Assembly (NCBI GenBank): GCA_003439945.1
Contig: QVRM01000302.1
Coordinates: 62,001 to 126,000, forward strand
DNA length: 64,000 nt
Direction of reading: 5' to 3'
From: Dermanyssus gallinae
Lineage: Eukaryota; Arthropoda; Arachnida; Mesostigmata; Dermanyssidae
Shown: one piece after another, positions 60,879 to 64,000 of the stretch
Numbering within the stretch: position 1 is the first letter of the stretch
How the letters are laid out: each line of letters begins with the position of its first letter
The notes under the pieces: generated by a model
What the model saw: only the letters and a program-made list of their open reading frames with translations
Database searches by the model: none
Told to the model about the DNA's origin: nothing
Position numbers and translations under genes: made by a program

Positions 60879-63011
60879 TCCTCTAAGTTTGTCCTGCTCC
60901 GGCGAGCGTCCTTCCTTGAAGCTTTTTTCTGCTCCGCAGTCAGTTGCTCTCCTTTTTCTGCTTGTGGGAAGATTTGCTGCTCGGTCTCTGTCTCCTGAGC
61001 GGCCGACTCAGTTTTGCCACCTCTATTAGCTTGTGCTGCCTGCTTGGCCGCATGTATTGCTTGCTTCCGTTCCGTCAGAATTCGGAGGTAGCTGGGGCAT
61101 GCAGTAGATCTGGCGCGGTGACCTACATTTCCACAAACTTAACACTTAAAGGCTTCGGCCTCGCAGTCTCGGGCGACGTGTCCGGCGTCGCCGCACCTGT
61201 AGCATATCTGGCTTTCGGCTTTATTGTTCCTGCATTCCCTGGTTTTGTGCCCTATGTCGTGGCAGTTATGGCAAGTTGGCAGGGTAATCCATTCCTCAGG
61301 CCTTCTATTAAAGCCACCTAACTTGAAGGTTTTTCTCGCCAGGAGCTTGCGCGCCTCCTGCTTTGGCAACGTTACTAGACATTGCCAGCTGCCCTTCTTG
61401 TTAGGTCGCGGAGCCTCTGTGCGCATATGAGTCGATTCGTGAAGATTCAGGGTCTTCCGGATCTCTGTCCTAATGGCCTCCGCGCTTATGAAAGGGTTAA
61501 CATCGCGCAGGACAACCGTCATAGTAGGGCCAGTGACCACTCTGGTATCCAGCTCACCCCTGGTTTTTTGACGTAGTACAGCAGCAAAAATGGCGGAGCT
61601 GCCAGCCCTTTCCTCCGCTATATTGAGGAAAAGGTCTCCGGTATGAGTGGTTCTAACGGGGCCAATTCGCACACCATTTTCAGGCTTTCCGACTAGCGGA
61701 CGGATCTTGTCAAGCATCTCGCTTGCCGAGGTTCCTTCTTTCGCCCGAATTCTCACTGACATCATTTCAGTGTGCGCGTTTCGTGGGCCAGTAGTACCTA
61801 CGTCTGGCTTGGGCCTTCGCTGTCCCTCGTCTGTGATGTCTGCCGAGCAGCCTACCTGCCTGCAGCAGGTCTCAGTGGCTCTTCGGAGCGATCTCCCAAT
61901 CAACTCCTGGGATATATAGAGAGCCACTGGTTCCAAGTTTGTCTTGTCGTGGCTCCTCTCAAGGGTCTTGCAGAGTATCTGCAGAAACCCTTGTGGAGAC
62001 CTCTGGGCCTGTTACTCCGATCATCAGAGTGCGCGTTTTTCTACTAGGGGACGTCGGTTTGTTCTCGCCTGATTCCAGGTCGGTGCCAACTAGCTCCAGT
62101 TCTTCGTTGTTTGTTAGAACGGCCACACTTCCCACCCGAAGGGTGGACGCCGACTCAGCAAGCGGGAACTGGGTGGCGAGTTTTTTGAGGACGGCCCGGT
62201 CCTTTTCTGACTCTCTTGTAATGAGCATTGCCCGCACGTCTCGCGACGCTACAATGCTGTTATTCGAAAAGCGGGCGGCTTTGAATGTGGCTTCCGGCCA
62301 GTCTTGTCGAATAAGTTGGGTAGCGTCCTCAAGCGACGGCAACGCTGCCAGTTGTTCCTCAATGAGCTTAGCCGTTTGTAGATCTAGCTGCTCTTTATCT
62401 AGCTTTTTCTGCCACGTATTGCATATAAGGTTTTTGGGCGTTAGAAACGTTTCTAAGTGAGCCGATTGCTGTACTTTTAGGTCCTCAACCTGTTTGGCCA
62501 GACCCTCTGCCTTTGCCTTCCATCTGTCAGCCAGCATCGTGATTCTTTGCACTTGTGCCGTCTGTTCGGCGCTGGCGTCCTTTAGTTGCCTGATAGAACT
62601 CACGTGCTCTGCTTCACTAGCTTTCTGTTTTATTTCAAGCTCCCATGTGCATTTGTCGAGGTGAGTGATCGCAGCCTTGATGTTCGTTTGAGTAGTGGCA
62701 TGTTTTTCTTTAAGCGCCGTAAGCTGCTTGACCACCTTCATTAGCTCACTCAAGCCCCCTGCACTATCCTGCAGGCCCTCTTCGGAGCGCGTTTTCTTTG
62801 CCGCTTTGCCCTTTTGGCTGGCCACGGTTTGACCTGTCACACATTGCGTAGCATCGTTTGGCGAAATCGCCATTGCTGCCGCTCTCTTTCGTTGAGTCTG
62901 CGGCGTTGCAACAGACATTATCTCCTTGTCCTCCGAGTCGTTGTTTGAGCCCGTGTCTTTCTCAGTCTCCGGTTCCGGTGAGAACAACCGGGCCGGGGGA
63001 CTGAGGCACAC
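60857..63011 (-). pseudogene. R1-clade LINE ORF1 (gag-like RNA-binding protein), broken
   Basis: The first 350 codons are open from the ATG at 63011 and include a coiled-coil-rich region (KQLTALKEKHATTQTNIKAA and following). A frame change near 61950 moves into the second segment, which carries the PRE/RRM-like middle domain. Two zinc knuckles follow: CHNCHDIGHKTREC and CYRCGDAGHVARDC. A third knuckle is interrupted by TAA at 61139-61141, between its first and second cysteine. Beyond that stop the same frame stays open to TGA at 60857-60859, including a Gln/Lys-rich tail. ORF1 proteins of this clade coat the element RNA. The overlap with ORF2 supports TGA at 60857 as the ancestral stop. Confidence 0.85.
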
Positions 63012-63098
63012 AGTCCGGACCCTTAAAAGGATCCATTCCTTCTTTTTTTGTGGTTTACGTATTTATATCTGCGCTGCTGTACTATGTGATGCTATACG

Positions 63099-63099
<1 letters not shown>

Positions 63100-63190
<91 letters not shown>
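63100..63190. repeat. long (AT)n microsatellite
   Basis: A pure AT run of about 90 bases upstream of the LINE 5' end, the longest in the window. Confidence 0.95.
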
Positions 63191-63195
<5 letters not shown>

Positions 63196-63457
63196 TGCGG
63201 TGTACTAGACAGTGCAATGTGGTACATAGTTCAATGTTATACTGCGCTAACTTATTTCAGTTGAAAAGTAGTTATTTCGTTCGAATTTGGATGGGCAGCG
63301 GACCGCTCGAAGCCTCCCAACCGCTACTCGAGTAGTTTCGTTTTCGCTTCGTCTTGCAGGAGAAGTAACATTTAAGCTTCACAGCGGACTAGCTCCACGC
63401 CGCTATGTCGCACGTCCACGCACAGAACACCAAAATGACCACTGAGTTTCACGGACC

Positions 63458-63643
63458 GTTGAGCCCGGTGGCGTGGTGGCATGCGTCTGCGCCTCGCGAC
63501 CGGAGGAGACACATAGGTGCGCGGGTTCGAACCCCACCGTTGCACATTTGTATTTATGGGGTCCGTCTGTGAAGCAATGCGCAAAGCAGTCCCATGGACG
63601 TTAAATCTTGGCTGAGAGTCAGCTCCGAAAGGATTTTTTTTTT
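63458..63643 (+). mobile_element. tRNA-derived SINE, family A, with perfect 13-bp target-site duplication
   Basis: The 186-bp element has the same layout as the copy at 33873. It starts GAGCCCGGTGGCGTGGTGGC, has the B box GGGTTCGAACCCC, continues with CACCGTTGCACATTTGTA and GGACGTTAAATCTTGGCTG, and ends in a T-run. The direct repeat AGTTTCACGGACC flanks it at 63445-63457 and 63644-63656 without mismatch. The intact duplication suggests a fairly recent insertion. Confidence 0.92.
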
Positions 63644-63656
63644 AGTTTCACGGACC

Positions 63657-64000
63657 ACTACAGTATCTCACTCTATGGATTAATCTTCGTGCACTCACAC
63701 GGGAAGCATGTTCTTTCGGAGCTTCGTAGTCCTAAGTCCGCATTCCTTAGCGCCAAATTTTTCACCTCGGCCTTTCACCTCAGAAATTCCACTATTGTTC
63801 ACAATATCGATGTTCAACCATTCACTGCAAGTTACTGCACCTACCTGCTATCACAAAGTTCACGAATTCAGGCTAGTACTAGGATCCTAAGATCTTTTCC
63901 ACAGACCTACAAAAAACACGTCCGCACTGTCCGATTTCGAAACCGGAAGTGGGTGAAGTGATTGACACACCACTGCAAAGACTATTTGAACTGTGAAAAA
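63657..64000. other. right end of window, nothing recognised
   Basis: A plus-strand frame runs open to about 63961 but shows no domain or splice support. Confidence 0.4.

Larger units (their letters stand above)
57447..63035 (-). mobile_element. nearly full-length but inactive R1-clade LINE (about 5.6 kb)
   Basis: The element reads right to left: short 5' UTR, ORF1 (63011 to 60857) and ORF2 (60878 to 57685). The 3' UTR of about 235 bases ends in an A-run (AAAAAAAAA at 57447). ORF1 and ORF2 overlap by 22 bases in different frames, as in R1-type elements. ORF1 has CCHC knuckles; ORF2 has an APE-like endonuclease, an RT with YADD and a C-terminal CCHC. At least two lesions in ORF1 and four in ORF2 make it inactive as sequenced. 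Its 3' UTR is also found at 110-395. No target-site duplication was identified and the site is not rDNA. Confidence 0.9.

Overview
This window is nuclear DNA from a metazoan, most likely an arthropod. The evidence is spliced genes with GT-AG introns, histone- and ubiquitin-pathway homologues, R1/R2-type non-LTR retrotransposons, tRNA-derived SINEs, dozens of long (AT)n microsatellites and very long CAA/TTG tracts. A chelicerate (mite or tick) is possible, but the sequence alone does not prove it. No prokaryotic, viral, CRISPR or rRNA features were seen.

Five host loci can be supported by exons whose splice phases join without conflict. (1) At 781-1226 (-) are the first two coding exons of a secreted, cysteine-type glutathione peroxidase; the gene runs off the left edge. 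(2) At 11630-19883 (-) is a ten-exon gene of 736 codons resembling the BHC80/PHF21A family, but the family's PHD finger is absent from its usual place. (3) At 31940-33415 (-) is a small unrecognised gene with a 21-nt micro-exon. (4) At 34664-38159 (+) is a six-exon unrecognised gene of 209 codons with a poly(A) signal 89 nt after its stop. It may share a divergent promoter with (3). (5) At 45812-54032 (+) is a complete eight-exon UBE2J1-type, tail-anchored ERAD ubiquitin-conjugating enzyme of 348 residues.

The rest is mostly repeats. A nearly full-length but broken R1-clade LINE lies at about 57447-63035 (-), and a 5'-truncated copy of its 3' UTR lies at about 110-395 (-). Older LINE pieces sit at 1730-2195, 2785-3320, 16990-17592 (R2-like endonuclease domain) and 46700-48062. 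Three truncated copies of another LINE lie at 25051-25275, 40912-41635 and 52417-52674, and all three are embedded in (TAA)n. There are two tRNA-derived SINE families; two copies of one family have perfect 13-bp target-site duplications. A histone H3-like exon with a one-base frameshift lies at 8509-8709. Several long imperfect hairpins lie in introns or upstream of genes.

From about 19.9 to 31 kb, upstream of the PHF21A-like gene, the DNA is dominated by CAA/CAG and GTT/GCT trinucleotide tracts that switch strand repeatedly. Open frames there are almost all simple-sequence artefacts.
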